A stretch of DNA of 60,000 nt from Bugula neritina (GCA_964035545.1 OZ037767.1:1184680-1244679); one strand, 5' to 3'. Numbered from the stretch's first letter, positions 1 through 12,900 are shown. Program-made: numbers and translations. Notes: a model not told the origin generated them from the letters alone.

Positions 1-69
1 CTCAAACTCACACACACACTCACTCAAACTCACACACATGCGCACACACACACGGACACTCACACACAT

Positions 70-104
<35 letters not shown>
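1..104. repeat. (CA)n microsatellite
   Basis: Imperfect CA-rich simple repeat with CACTCA variants at the left edge of the window. No coding potential beyond repeat-derived frames. Confidence 0.95.
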
Positions 105-124
105 CATGTTATAAAAGCAGCCAG

Positions 125-320
125 ACCAGGTGTCGATTTTCTAGTCTTTAGAGATTTGAAGCAAACCTCTCTTTTTGACCGGCTGCTAGCGAAATAATGG
201 ATCAGTTCCGCAATAATCTCCCAATCAATTGCCAGTTTGGGGTGATGAATGACCGTAGCAGCAGACAAGCATCATATAAAAGAGTTGGAATATGGCATTG
301 CAGTCACATTAAATTGAAAG
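125..320 (+). promoter_or_regulatory. Px1 proximal promoter with TATA box
   Basis: A TATAAAAG box lies at 275-282, about 40 bases before the start codon. The upstream 150 bases align with the promoters of Px2 and Px3: shared blocks are TAGTCTT..AGAGATTTGAAG, TCTC.CAATCAA.TG.CAGTT and GCATTGCAGTCACATT just before the ATG. The inverted CCAAT box present in the other two (TGATTGGCTG) is changed here to TGACCGGCTG, so this copy may respond differently. The core promoter call rests on position and paralogue conservation. Confidence 0.75.
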
Positions 321-3300
321 ATGAAGTTATCAGGCAGGCAGATGCTATTTGCTGTTTTATTGTGAGAATAATATTATCAAAATACATAATAATGTTTTTA
401 TGTTATAAGTTTGTATCTTTCAAAACTGGGTAAAATTAAATTTAAAAAAGCTGTGTTAATATCAAATATCATTGTTGAAATTTTGAACTTTACTCCAACC
501 TTCTTAAAGAACTAGTAAATGTTAGATCTGAGTTGAGAAAGAATTGGCTGATTATATTATATAAGTTTGTAATATAACCAATGTGTTTATAATATATTTT
601 TAGTTTCATCTCGCTGACAGTAAGGTATGCCAAGTCACAGGTGAGTGTTTACTTTCTACTTCCAGGTATTGAAATGCTGAGAAACTTGCAATTTGCATCA
701 ATTTCTTGTATTAATTTTAGAACTTTTCAATTTATTCAGCTCAAACTAAAATCTGAATCGTTTAAAAAAAAAATAATACCCTATATTCATATGCAAAGAA
801 ATGTTGGCTTTTTTTAACAGTTTGGTATTTTTGTAAACACTTACGAATTAAACATGTGTTTGTTTTAGAGCGGAGATGGTCTTTTAAAATGTAAGTATAA
901 TTTGTTTATGATTTGCTTTGTTCAGAAACGCTAATCATCAAATTATTTAATAGCAATTGAGTTCTTCGCAAATTAATCAAGTGTGACTTTAATAATTTGT
1001 TGTGTAATTGTAATTTGCTAGTTGTTATTTATCAATTATATAACTTTTATTTGTTTGGACAAATTATTATAATAACTTTACCGAAATACTTGAAAGCTTG
1101 TTGTTGAATGAGTTAACATGACATTGCTTACCCTGTCTATAGTGGCTGATCGAAAGTTGGCAAATAGTCGAGTGAACATCTTCTTTAGTCATGATTCTAC
1201 ATCAAATAACTTCTTCCCAGCCAGCAGGTAACCAACTACCCTTTAGCAAAGTACAAGCCTTTCCTTTAGTTCACAACTGTGTACTGCTGTATTCTCATTT
1301 ATTTATATCTTGATTTACACTATAGCCTAAATATTAAATTACATGTAACTGTTTCAAACTGAAGGTAAACAAAAATGTGAAACTATTCTTTTATTTAACA
1401 AAAGCAAATTGCAACTTAATGCAAAACTTATACTTCCATAAAACTAAATTTCAAATTATTTTTCCAGTTCCAGGTGTATATATGCGTCAGCCAATAGCAA
1501 GGCCTGCAACTCCCCCTATAGAGAGCCAACTGGCCGTTGTACTACCACAGCTAGTGGCAGGAAGACATGGGGCATGGCTGGAACACCTTTCACCAGAATT
1601 CTCTCGCCAAAATATGAAGACGGTAAAATTTTAGATCTACCATTTCCTTGATATTTTCTTGATATTGGTCAAGTTTTATTATTAAAAATTATATATACTT
1701 TAGTTTAACTCTGCATACATTTTGTAGCAAATGGAAAAAGACAAGTTACGGAGCTGTATTCCAGAAAACCCTTAAAATCCCCTCGATTAATATCCACCAC
1801 TGTTTTTACTACTAATGTCGTTCTAAACTCTGAAGGCATCAGTGCTCACACCATGCAGTGGGGTCAACTTATAGCTCATGAGTTCACCCAACTTTCAGAG
1901 GCAAAGGGTAGGTATTATGGCAGCAAAGTTTCAAAAATGATTCCATCAGTTTATTCCATATTATTCCACGTCAGGTTTACTAACATTGGTGCAAGCATTT
2001 ACTTATATTGTACAATGTTTTATAATGCTGCCAATTTATGCGTCTGAATGCTGAATTACTGTGATTGTGTTTAGCTGACACCTTATGCTGTGCTGACGAG
2101 ATAGCTGAAACCGTTCATGGACGTGGCGCTACAACAGCTCAGATAAACGCTATACGAGACTTGGTGAAGAGGTTTAGAGGAGATATTTGTCAGCAGATTG
2201 AACTATCCAATGACCCGGTCTACAAGGGTCCAATCTGCATGAATAGTGTTAGGTCTAAGTCAGCACCTGAACATAACTGTGCGCGTGGTGAGTCACCATT
2301 TGTTGTTGATCTTTAAGTTGCTATCTGAAAACATGAGAATGTAAAAGTGAATATGTAGTCCCTGTGGTGTCTCAGTAGTCCCTGTGGTGTCTCAGTAGTC
2401 CCTGTGGTGTCTCAGTAGTCCCTGTGGTGTAATGATTGATGCGCCTGTTTGCAAGCTGAAGATTTTGGGCTCAACTCCCAGTAAGGGCAAAAATTTAATA
2501 GAACTAAATTTATAAACAACAGAACACTTTGCTATTCTGGCATATGCCCATGAGATGACATAGGGCTACTTGACTGATTGCCAAAATACTTTGAGTTCAC
2601 CAAGGCTATTCGTTTTCATAATGATCACTCTCCAGCTTTAATAGTCTTCTGATAATACATATTCAACCAGCAGGGAAATACCTGTCACTGCCTCAGGAAA
2701 AAGTTGCTGACTCACCGAATAGTCGCTGCCTGCAGTTTATCACAGAGTTCTTCTTCCAGGTCCTCGACAGCAGCTGAATTCTATCACCCACGTGTTTGAC
2801 GCCTCAAACGTGTACGGCAATTCTCAAGCAGAACTAAATAGACTGAGAGATTCATCAGGAGGTAGACTGAAAACTCAGACTGTGAATGGAGCTTCACTGC
2901 CTCCTCAGGACACCAGAGATTGCTCAGCTAGCAAGCGTAAAGCTAAACGCTGTCCTTTCCTTGGAGGAGACGCTCGTATCAACACTACACGTGAGTCATA
3001 GTATTCATGGTTACCAGTGTTTGTGTGTCAACACTACACGTAAGTCATAGTATCCATGGTTACCAGTGTTTGTGTGCTACTGCCTACTAACTTAGCTCAC
3101 GCTATGAAATATTTCACAAATAGTGTAATATAACTTACATATTAGTATTCATAACACAACTCAATTACTGTAGGGTCACTTGTTCTACTCTTGTAAAGCT
3201 GTGTATTATGAATTCAACCAATCATAGCTCAGTTTACATATAATTGTAGCCAATCTAATCTCTGCTATCACTGCGTTTATAAACAAGCACAACCAGATTG

Positions 3301-6300
3301 CTAAAGGATTGGCTACCCAGAATCCTCACTGGAACAATGAAAAACTTTTCCAGGTATAGTAACACTTCGGTCTGTGTCCTTGAAAATATTGAGGTTTCCT
3401 GATGTTACATAAATAATAGAGTGTATATAAGAAAGTAATTAGCATAACACAGCAAGGAAAAGAGTTTAATAGTTGAATCTTACCTTTTAGAGATATTTTT
3501 ATGATAAATATTTTACAGCACCTGCAATAAGATGTCCAGTCTTACAAGTTAGGAGTTGCTAAATTTTCTAATAAGTCAAAAGTACATGAAGAGCAAAATA
3601 TGATATATTACATTATTATAATATGGAGTGATGCATCACAATATACCATGATATATTATATAATAGAGTATTTGTATTTCAACTACAATGTTAAGTTATG
3701 AAAGTAATAGGTGAAAAATTTCTTCTATCAGGAATTTAAAAAATATTAATAAATAAAATAAACATGTTACAATATATTATAAAGTGGAATGATATAATGT
3801 GACACTATATAACACAGTATATTTTATAGATAATAAATTATTTATGTTTCAACTACAGCTATCTGCCATTTATTGAGAAATAAATTTGCTCTATTTTTAG
3901 GAAACAAGAAAAATCATCTCAGCCATTCAATCTAACATTCACTTCTACGAGTACCTTCCCATAGTTCTTGGGTCAACCATTATGAGAAAGTACAAATTAT
4001 CTTCCTACGCCGGATACGACCGTAACACCAACCCTTCCATTCTGTAAATAATATATAAATAAATAAATAGTTATTAGAAACTGTTTGTGAATGTGTAAAA
4101 CTGCTTTGTTTTATATTTGAAGGACTTTAGATTACCACGCTGTATGATCATAATTTTCTATATGTTTAACTAGGTTGACACTATATTTAAACGTGCATGT
4201 TAAAGTTCAAAAACACTAATACCACTTTCCGTACTGCTTTGTAAAATTTCCAGAAATGAGTTGGCTGGGGCAGCCTTCAGGTTTGGTCACTCTTCTATTG
4301 ACGGATTCTTCACAGTTGTTAAAGATAATGGTCAGTCCGATTTCATTGACTTGAAAGAGAATTTCTTCAACAGTGATTTGATTTATAAAGATGGTAAGAA
4401 AACTCTAGTACTACTTGCAGGGTTCTATCATGGTTACAATGTTACTCTGGCTGCACTAGGTTACCATAGTTACAAGGTTACTAGGTTACCATATAGTCTT
4501 GAAAGTATCTAGCAGATTTTATAAGTTTTACAATATATATTCATCTGCAGGTGTGAAGCAGTGTGCTAAAGGATTGTCTGAAGACAGACCATGGAATGTG
4601 GACAGACATTATCCAAGCCAGGTAACACCTGCTAGTTTATTGCATTATGTAACTTCTGTGTTTAGTGACTAACCAATAACATATTGTCATAATCAATTAG
4701 TGGTTAATCAATATTTACAATTATGTTTGTTAAAATTTTAGATGAGAGACTTCCTTTTTAACAAAAAGCTGGATATCGTGTCCATCAATATAAACCGTGG
4801 AAGAGATCATGGTTTCAGGTCATACGTTGACTACAGGTACGACTAATTTTCAATTTCTTTTATTTCTTAAACATCATTTCTATATTTCTATGGTCAAGGT
4901 ATTTCAATGCTTCACTAGATAAAGCTCTTTCATAGCTGTTTCACCAATATATACCTACTATATTGCTCTACATTTCACTCTCTGTTTTCTGTATTATACA
5001 GCGCCTGCATATTTTTATTATACAGGAAATACTATCGCCTCTCAGTACCTCAATCATGGAAAGATCTAGAAAAGACACACCAAAAAGAGGTCGTGAATCA
5101 ACTGAAGACAGTTTATACAAGTGTCAAGGACGTTGAGCTCTATATAGCAGGTACATGCTGTTATTTGATTGGTCAGTTTTCTGAGGGGAAACTTTATCAA
5201 ATTGAATGATGGGTTATACTTCGTTATTTCAGTTTGTGTTAGAAAAAACACACACTTAATGATATTTTTCAGCTGCACAATTTTCCAAGAAGAAGCCATG
5301 AATCTAAGATTTAGCTTTAAATATAATATTTTTAAATGTTTTCACAGCTCTATTACTGTCGCCCAAATACATGTGTGCTTTTCAATTTTACAGGAATCAC
5401 GGAGAACCCCCTACCTGGAGCTCTGGTCGGTGAGCTGTTTGCAAATATTATTGGTGACGGTTTCTCAAGGTCAAAGAAAGGTGACAGATTCTATTTTGAA
5501 AGTAGCCAGAGTGGATTAACTTCAGGTATGTCAGTACATATGTACTTCCTCTTTTGACTGAACTGTACTCATAATTGAAGACATTAAGGATCAAAAGTCA
5601 TTTACTTATCACAATAAAATCTAAGCAGTGGACGTGTTGAGTTGATAACTAAAGTTTTTTTGGCTTCAAGTCACATTATGTTGTATTTTGAGTGAAAGAT
5701 ACAATCATAAGTGATTAGAGAGCTTCAAGTCATAACTTATATATTATCATCATGTTGTTTTGCAGCTCAAGTTGCTTCAATCAAACGATATACTTATGCC
5801 CAAGTACTTTGCGAGGGACTCAGCATGGATAAGATTGTGAATAAAGTATTCTTCAGGAACGGACAGTAAGTAGCTTTAGTATTATCTGCACACACTTTAT
5901 GAATTCAGCATTGTAATACCACTGTGAATTATATAAATGGATATAAATCTGCAGCACTTGATTGCTATTAAGTTAGTAAAAAGGTAATGCTATGCTTTCT
6001 AAAAGATTTAATGCTCTCAATTAAATACTCAATTGGAATTCTTTACATTTAGTGTTGCATGAAGTTGTATTATTTTATGAATATCTTTTCCTAACAATTT
6101 GTTTGACTAAACTCATTTGTGTTAACAACTTTTGCTTCAGCAAATGGTGAGGTAGAGGTAGAGGTGTGGCCTTTCTCATCAGGTTGTCTTTATGTTTAGT
6201 GTCATTTACTTTTCTACTTCCTGTTTCACATCTGTCACTTCCTAAATACTGTTATTAACCATTTGCTTAGCATTTTGAGGCTTTGCCTGCAACTGTAAAA

Positions 6301-7081
6301 GTAAGTTGCAGATGGTATAACCAAATAACATACTAGGTTTAGCATTCAGCATCTGCATTTCATATTCCTAATGATATGGTTATTCTGTCAATAGAAAAGG
6401 AGCTCGAGAGGTGTCCTGCTCCAGTTTCCCATCTCTAGACTTTAAGTTATGGAAATCTAAAGGAAGCAGTAACAGTAATAGCAAGAAGTGTTATTGGAAG
6501 GTTACAAAAGCAGGCAAATGCTGTCGAGGTATTTATTATAATGTTTTAATATTATATTATAATATTATAATTTTTTAGAATTCAGCAGAACCATCTAGAA
6601 CATGCATAAGTGCAGTACTTTCATCTGAAACCTAAGTAAAATATACAAAATTAAATTGAAGGGTTTAGAACTTTTCTATTATGACAGACATTGTGTCTTG
6701 GCACAGTTTGGTTTATAGGAAAATTGATTAGAGTTACTGCACCAGAATTTTTTCAATGACAATTTCAAAATATTCTAGAATTGTTTTAGTAACTATTTTT
6801 AGCCAAATTTGAAAACTAGCAGCAAGATATTCTATCTAGTTTTGTTCTCCAGACTCTCTGGTTTGATATATGAACTGTAATAAAAAAGCTTTTGCTCTCT
6901 ACAACTTGTAGGACGGCGTCAAGTGTACAGGACGTGTGTCAACGCTAGCAGTTCTTGCCGATGTACAGGTAGAAATCAAACGAGTGAAACCTGCAAAGGT
7001 GGCTATAATTTCTCAAGATGTTTAGTCCGGCCCTTTTCCATCCTACTACCAGCTAAAGGATCAGCCAAGATCACAGGCTAA
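321..7081 (+). CDS. Px1: secreted animal haem peroxidase, 18 exons
   Basis: Exons: 321-361, 604-640, 869-890, 1143-1227, 1468-1622, 1728-1907, 2075-2287, 2760-2990, 3250-3353, 3901-4043, 4254-4393, 4551-4621, 4742-4836, 5026-5150, 5394-5525, 5766-5865, 6395-6528, 6912-7081. All junctions keep frame, giving 725 aa. The signal peptide (MKLSGRQMLFAVLFFISL...) is split over exons 1-2. The peroxidase domain opens with YREPTGRCTTTASGRKTWG. Distal His164 lies in QWGQLIAHEF, a calcium motif in THVFDASNVYG, distal Arg317 in GGDARINTT, proximal His416 in FRFGHS, and the NINRGRDHG motif follows. The acidic haem-ester positions are Ala163 and Thr320. The C-terminal Cys-rich domain (CYW..CCRG...YRTC) is TSP1-like. 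The Gly/Asn-rich exon of Px2 and Px3 is missing and exon 4 is shorter. A one-base loss relative to Px2 near 7075 ends the protein early. AATAAA lies at 7116 and 7328. Expected role: H2O2-dependent oxidation outside the cell. The family call is firm; the substrate is unknown. Confidence 0.93.
2355..2430 (+). repeat. 20-bp tandem repeat, 3.8 copies
   Basis: Unit GTAGTCCCTGTGGTGTCTCA in Px1 intron 7. The last unit runs directly into the tRNA-like head of the adjoining SINE-like sequence (CCTGTGGTGTAATG), so the array appears to be an amplified SINE head. Confidence 0.9.
2421..2600 (+). mobile_element. degenerate tRNA-derived SINE-like sequence
   Basis: TGTGGTGTAATGATTGATG resembles a box A and GGGCTCAACTCCCAG a degraded box B, about 35 bases apart, followed by a non-tRNA body. 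It lies in Px1 intron 7. The right edge is uncertain. Confidence 0.5.
2979..3076 (+). repeat. 49-bp tandem duplication carrying the exon 8 splice donor (Px1)
   Basis: Two 49-base units, each starting TCAACACTACAC followed by GTGAGT or GTAAGT. The first unit begins inside exon 8, so the coding end and its 5' splice site are copied into the intron. Both donors look usable. Use of the second would read three codons past the normal site to a TAG. Confidence 0.9.
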
Positions 7082-8149
7082 TTAAGCCTTATTCGATGAC
7101 CTTTGACCCTTCAATAATAAAATTTTTGTAATACTACCAGCTAGAGAATTAAAATTAAAGAAAATGTGACTATTTTTTGTTTTAGGTATATGAATTCTTT
7201 GATTCTTGTTTTTGTTGGTTTTAAATTATGAGAGCTTTTATGTCTTTATGTTGTCTGATTATTTATTCAAAGAAATTCAAATGATGCTTTTTGATTATCT
7301 GTTACTCTTTTATTGCCCTGCCACTTCAATAAAGTTTTTTAAGTTTCTAAACATATTTGTTTAAGTCACAGAAAATGAACTGCAGTAAAATCTTTTGTAA
7401 AAAGGAGGGAAGCAATATTTGTAATTGTTGTATTTATTTTAACATCTAGCTTATTCAAGTTGCTCTCAATAATGATGGCATGAAACTTTGTTAGACATGT
7501 ACAAAAGTTTTCTACATGTCCAGTTGCAGATCTTTAAAGCCCTTATGATACTTTTCTATATGCAGGTGTTTATTTCCGAAAGTATAAAAATTAGTTTAGT
7601 TCACTGCTTCAATAACAACAGAAACTTTAAATAATAATTTATTACAATTTCAAAAACTTTATACAAGTCTTGTAAAGTGTGGGTTTCCATCAACATTGGA
7701 AATTTCACAAGTCTGTTGCTTTAGTTTTTGTGCTTTGAGATAAAATATTTCCACTTTTCCTGGTTGAAGGGAACTAACTTTTGTTTTTTCAAGTTTTTAT
7801 GTTTAATGTTTTCTATTTTATATTTCTCATAAATTATTATAATAATTGCTGCAATAAAAAATATATTGTTGCTTTGTTCGGTGTTTCCTCTTAGTTTTAT
7901 ATCTGCACAAAGGGCTATAAATTGTTTTTGTGCATAATATGCAATCAACTACAAAAATATATATACAAGCATGCGTTCATTTTATCACAAACTATTATAC
8001 AATTCTTATTAAATTTATTCAGGCAACTATAATACTATTCCAATACCTTTTAATGAGTTTAGATTACTAATAGTTACTAGTTATTAATCTTAGTATAAAT
8101 TGCTATTATAGTTATCTACTATAACTTGAATATGTAGTAACAATATTAG
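7082..8149. other. AT-rich 3' flank of Px1
   Basis: Contains the likely 3' UTR and AATAAA signals of Px1 (7116-7121, 7328-7333). No convincing gene was seen. The minus-strand open frame near 7721-7948 is AT-driven low complexity. Confidence 0.6.
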
Positions 8150-9270
8150 TTTCTGTTCCAGAGTATTCATAGGAATGTCGATGACTAAAGAAGATGTAAG
8201 AGTAGGTATATACCATGTTTCTATGTTAGTTCTCACATTTTACCATATATGATTACATATACAAATAATGTAATCATATTTTATGCATGTTATAAGAAAC
8301 TAAGTAATAATGGTGACCATTCCATGGGCAAGATTCTTCTCTTAGGGCAAATTCGCATTATATGTTTTCTAAACTCAGTGAAAGTATTTTTTGGAAGAAT
8401 TTAAATTTAAGATTTTTTTATTTTATATGTTTGGTGTTTCAGGTCTAACCTTCTCTTTCATTATTAAATTATTATACTTCTGTTCTAGTGAGCTGTCCAT
8501 GTGACTTGTGATGACAGAGATAGCTGTGAAGGGAGAAAATTTTTAAAGGAGTGACAACTCCCAAAAGAATGGGAGATGATGTATTATGCAAATAAGGCAA
8601 CTTTTCAAAGCACTGAGATAACAACTCCTGTTGATGTGGGAAGTCTATTTTTAAACCAATGACACAACTCATAAAAGAAAACTCCTGAGATAGAAGAAAT
8701 GAGCTCTGGTGTAAGTGGGAAAACTCCCAATATGGGATATACAACCAGGAAAACTGTATGCATGGATGAGAAAAGATTTTATTAAAAGAATTTGGCTGCA
8801 AAAATAGCTACCAAGAAGTTGGAGGCAAAACAAAGAGATTTTTATTCTTTTAATGCTTATTGATTCAAAACACTTGATTGATCTTAAAATGTGGTATTTA
8901 ATATGCTATTTTTTAAATTATATGCAAGTTGAAAACTTCTTAAAGACATAAAAATACTTTAGCAAGCTTGAATTTATTTCTCTTGCAATTTTTAAATTTT
9001 GCACTGAAAATATGTTCTGGTACTATTTTATCTTTGCATACATAATTTGATAAAAGGAAAAATAATCAATATTCTACATGATATCTAGGTTAATAGGCAT
9101 AAATCTCCAAACAGAGGTTAAAATTGAGTTTTTTTTATAATTTTAGACTGGAGAAACCAGTCACAATTAAACTGAAACCAGCTGGCATTAGCAAGTGAGA
9201 TTGTTAGTTATAACACATCACTTGTATTTAATAATAAACATAACTGTAGGTGGAACTGTATCAGTATTTT
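8150..9270 (+). pseudogene. decayed copy of the small acidic Thr/Met-rich protein gene
   Basis: The exon 2 relic at 8161-8200 (TATTCATAGGAATGTCGATG...) still has an acceptor before it and GTAGGT after it, and matches exon 2 of the intact genes at 22796 and 41146. The following intron matches theirs. The exon 3 relic at about 8490-8740 keeps fragments such as GAAATGAGCTCTG next to AAAACTCCCAATATG but is broken by stops and frameshifts. A last-exon-like stretch follows at about 9147-9200. Exon 1 with its ATG and the TATA region was not found. It is the counterpart of the intact genes downstream of Px2 and Px3. Confidence 0.8.
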
Positions 9271-9954
9271 GATTTAGTAATGAGTAAACAGCTATTTGTA
9301 AAATTATGGACACATGCAGCCATCATGTTCATCTTTAACGACTTTCAATTTAACATGGCTGATATTTAAGGTTGGTGTCAGAAGCACTCCCAAAGTATGT
9401 CTTTGCATACAGATAATCTACTTACTTTCAGATGGTGACAGTCTAGTACTGAAACCAGCATGCATTTCCTATAAGCCCCATATTATATACAAATCTTCAA
9501 CACCCAAGATTAAGACACCAGTATACCAGCCAATAAACATTGGGGAAGAAGACACAAGGAAGAGATTAAAGTTAGATTTATTGAGTGCATTATCAGCATG
9601 ATGGTGTGTACATAACTAGAGTTTGGGAATATCATCAACAACACCAAAAACCTAAACAGACAATCTGTTCATCTAAACACTCAGTCTACCAGTTGTTTGA
9701 ATTTATAGGTAACATGAGATTATTGAACTGAAGTTATACATACTGTATATAAAGTTTGATAATAGTCCAGGATACTTTGAAAGCTGGAGGCACCTGTTGA
9801 CATGTGCCAGTGCAACCTCCATGTTAGCATAACTGGCCACCACTAAACATCCTGTAACAAGGATCATGAAATTGGCTAATGGTGGAAGATTTTACCAAAA
9901 TTTCCCGTCATCACCTAAAGTTCAATATCCAGAAATCAAAGCATACATGCCTTG
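9271..9954. other. spacer with one possible orphan exon (9432-9601)
   Basis: Mostly unassigned. At 9432-9601 an open stretch follows a TTACTTTCAG acceptor and ends at TGA. It encodes a Lys/Pro-rich tail (YKSSTPKIKTPVYQPINIG..). No homologue was recognised, no partner exon was seen and the paralogous spacer has lost this part, so coding status is doubtful. Confidence 0.25.
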
Positions 9955-12900
9955 ATATTTTAGGAGCTGTAATACACTAAACAACTTTGATAAAGCGCAG
10001 CTAAAGATGCGAAGTTGATTGTTAATACAATTTTGTTTACTTAATTGTGCATTAGTACTATTTCCATATATTATTTATTTGTGCTAATCTTTTCACCGGT
10101 CATTTATGCTATTTGTGTGCAATATATTTTTCACACAACAATAAATACCCAATAAATCATCACTTCCCGTATCTTTGCCTCCAGTTCCTCGTTATTCTAC
10201 TTAATGTATATGCAGTATGTACAAGAGACGGCTTGGCTAGGCGTAAGAGTTGGTTGGTGAAAGAGCAGGCATGTGGTACATCCTGGTATATCGTGGTACT
10301 TGTAACTTCTGCATATCCCACACATCTGATGCTCCACTCGCACTTCAGTTTGTCCCACCATGATTAATGCTCTATAAATAACTCCACATTACCAGTTTGC
10401 ATAAATTGCTTATAAGGAAACAATTTTATGCTTGATGTAATTCAATAATTATACATTATGCAATATAAGTACTATTGTCTAAAATATAATGAATGGAAGG
10501 AGGTATTCTTTGGTAATGCAGGCATAAAGAAAATTAAACAAGGAAATACTTTTTGGTTTAAACAGCTGCTATAATACTTTTTATGCAACTAAAATAGTGA
10601 AAACATGTGTTTCTATTATTTATCTAGGTTATTGAGCTATACCTGTTTAATTATGGTTTTATGATATATTCCAAGTAAAATGTTTATTTAAAAATTGCAT
10701 CTTAAAATAAATTTGAGTACTTCAACAACACTTTTGCACATGCAGAAAATCTATAAGGTAAAAGCTTACAAGTAAGACAAAGCTAAACATCAAGTAAGGT
10801 TGTAGAATTTCTGCTGTAAAAGAATTGTTATGGCAAATTAACTAGTATTGTGAGTTAGCTTTTGTTAGCTATAAGCTGCCAGCCTTGTTTTTATGGTGAA
10901 GCAAATAAATGATCATTGCAAGTTGCCAGGTGCCTTGGCGTCCTTTTCAATGTTAGGACCATCAGAATACTCTGGTTTCTCATGAAATATAGGTGTTTAA
11001 ACTCTCTATTATACTATAAAAGTATATAAAGTTGCTTGACGTTCATTTCCTCATATTTAACTTATGAAAGGCTGCAAAAATGGTGTCAGAAATTTGATTG
11101 GACCATACTGAGCTGAATTAAAATCATTTTTAAAAGTCTACTTACCTTTTGTGATCAAAAATAGGCATTCTGCATTTAGGATCAGTAGTGGAGAAATTGA
11201 GATAGCCTAAGCTCTTTAATTTTATAAGTTAGTTTTGGTTTGGGTTGAAATGTTCTCGAGAGCATAACTTTTTATGCTACATTTTTAATCTAGAACACAG
11301 GCTTTTCTCAATTTCTTCATTGCTGCACCTACCTCGCATTCTGTGACTCTTGCTATGAATGACTATAAGTTTAAACTGTTTCTGATTATTTGTATAGATG
11401 GTAGTTCTTAAACTTGCTTTAGCTATCTTGAATTCACACACTTTTTCCTTAGGCCTTAGCTCCTTCAATTGCTAAGGTGTGAGTGAAATAGGACTCTGTT
11501 CTGTGCTGCTGAAGGTAAAGAAAGCAGTTACTGGCCACATATTGAGATTAGATATTTATGCTCAAGTCTCTACATCCTACGTGTTCTATGATTTTATGTA
11601 GAAACAATATCGGCTTTCATAGAACTAATAATAGATAATAGTGTCAATGCTCCCATTACCTCATGAACTAGCTAAGCTCCCTAATCTGTCATTTTCTCTT
11701 GGCCTCTCCCATCTATTATCCAATTTTTTGTATTTCCTAATAAAGAAACGACATTTTTTCCATAGTTTTATCAAAATAAAATGAGTCAGTTTCCTGAAGG
11801 TGGAGCACATTAGGGTCTGTAGATTCTTCTGATCCACCATTATCTATGATAAATCTTCTAAATGACCAGCTGTAGTCTATTTTAATATATGTTTTCTGTA
11901 TTTCTTTATTATAAGAAAGGCTTTAACTTCTTGCAATAGTTGATAAACACTTGTTGCACAAAGTAAATTCTGTCCTACGTCATTTGAGTTTTTTATTTAT
12001 GTCAGTGTTTTGGATTCCACATCTGCCGTCATCTTAAAAAAAAATAATGCTAATTAGCAAAACAAAATAAGATTATAGAAGTAGTAATATAAATTATATA
12101 GAGTTAATTCTGTTGAGTTATAAATGCATCTCTAGAAGGATACTGTCTGATACAATGATGCACCAAAACATACATATTAATATCACTTGATAACAAAATA
12201 CTGCATGAATTTTTGTTATTCAACAGTGATTTTTATCTTTGCAAATTGAATTTATTACAGAAATCTTTTAGCTTAAACAGGAATTGCAGGTTCACTTTTG
12301 CTTTTAACTTTTGCAATTGAACTTATAATTTGGCCTTTCAATTTAATGCTAAGGAGCAGCTGTGGTGTAGAGGTTAGAGTGCTGACCTAGTAAACACGAG
12401 GTCAGGAGTTCAAGTCCAAACACCTGCTGTGGTGTTAAGACTGCTTTCATTCAACATACGGATAACTCTGTACCCTGTTTTAAAACCCCTTTTCATCAGG
12501 GGTTCTCACAGAGATAGTGGCTATAAACTTGTAAGTTCATTTGAGTTTCAAACATAAAAATTGATCAACAATTGAACAAACGTCTGCCAAGCATAGTTTA
12601 ACATGCACTTTTGTTTTATTATTTGATTTTAAAATGTAATTATTTAGTATTATCCAAAAAATTAAGCAGGAAAGTAACAGAACAATATATCAACGCTTAA
12701 TGGTTCCAGCTTTGATCACAAACAGTTTATTGTGGTTATCGGTATCTTATTTAAATTGTACCAATTTCCTTTTACATGTGAGTCATAGACTAAAGGTAAA
12801 TGCTACATTTTTAACTTGCATGTTGTATAATTTACATAACATTGAAAATTAAGCATGCTATTTTAATTTTATGGCCATTTTTTACAGTTTATTGCGAAAT

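Noticed and set aside
4261-4512. Plus-strand frame read as a separate small protein
   Set aside because: It is Px1 exon 11 read through its donor into the intron minisatellite.
8472-8801. 109-codon minus-strand frame
   Set aside because: Antisense to the decayed exon 3 of the small acidic protein pseudogene.
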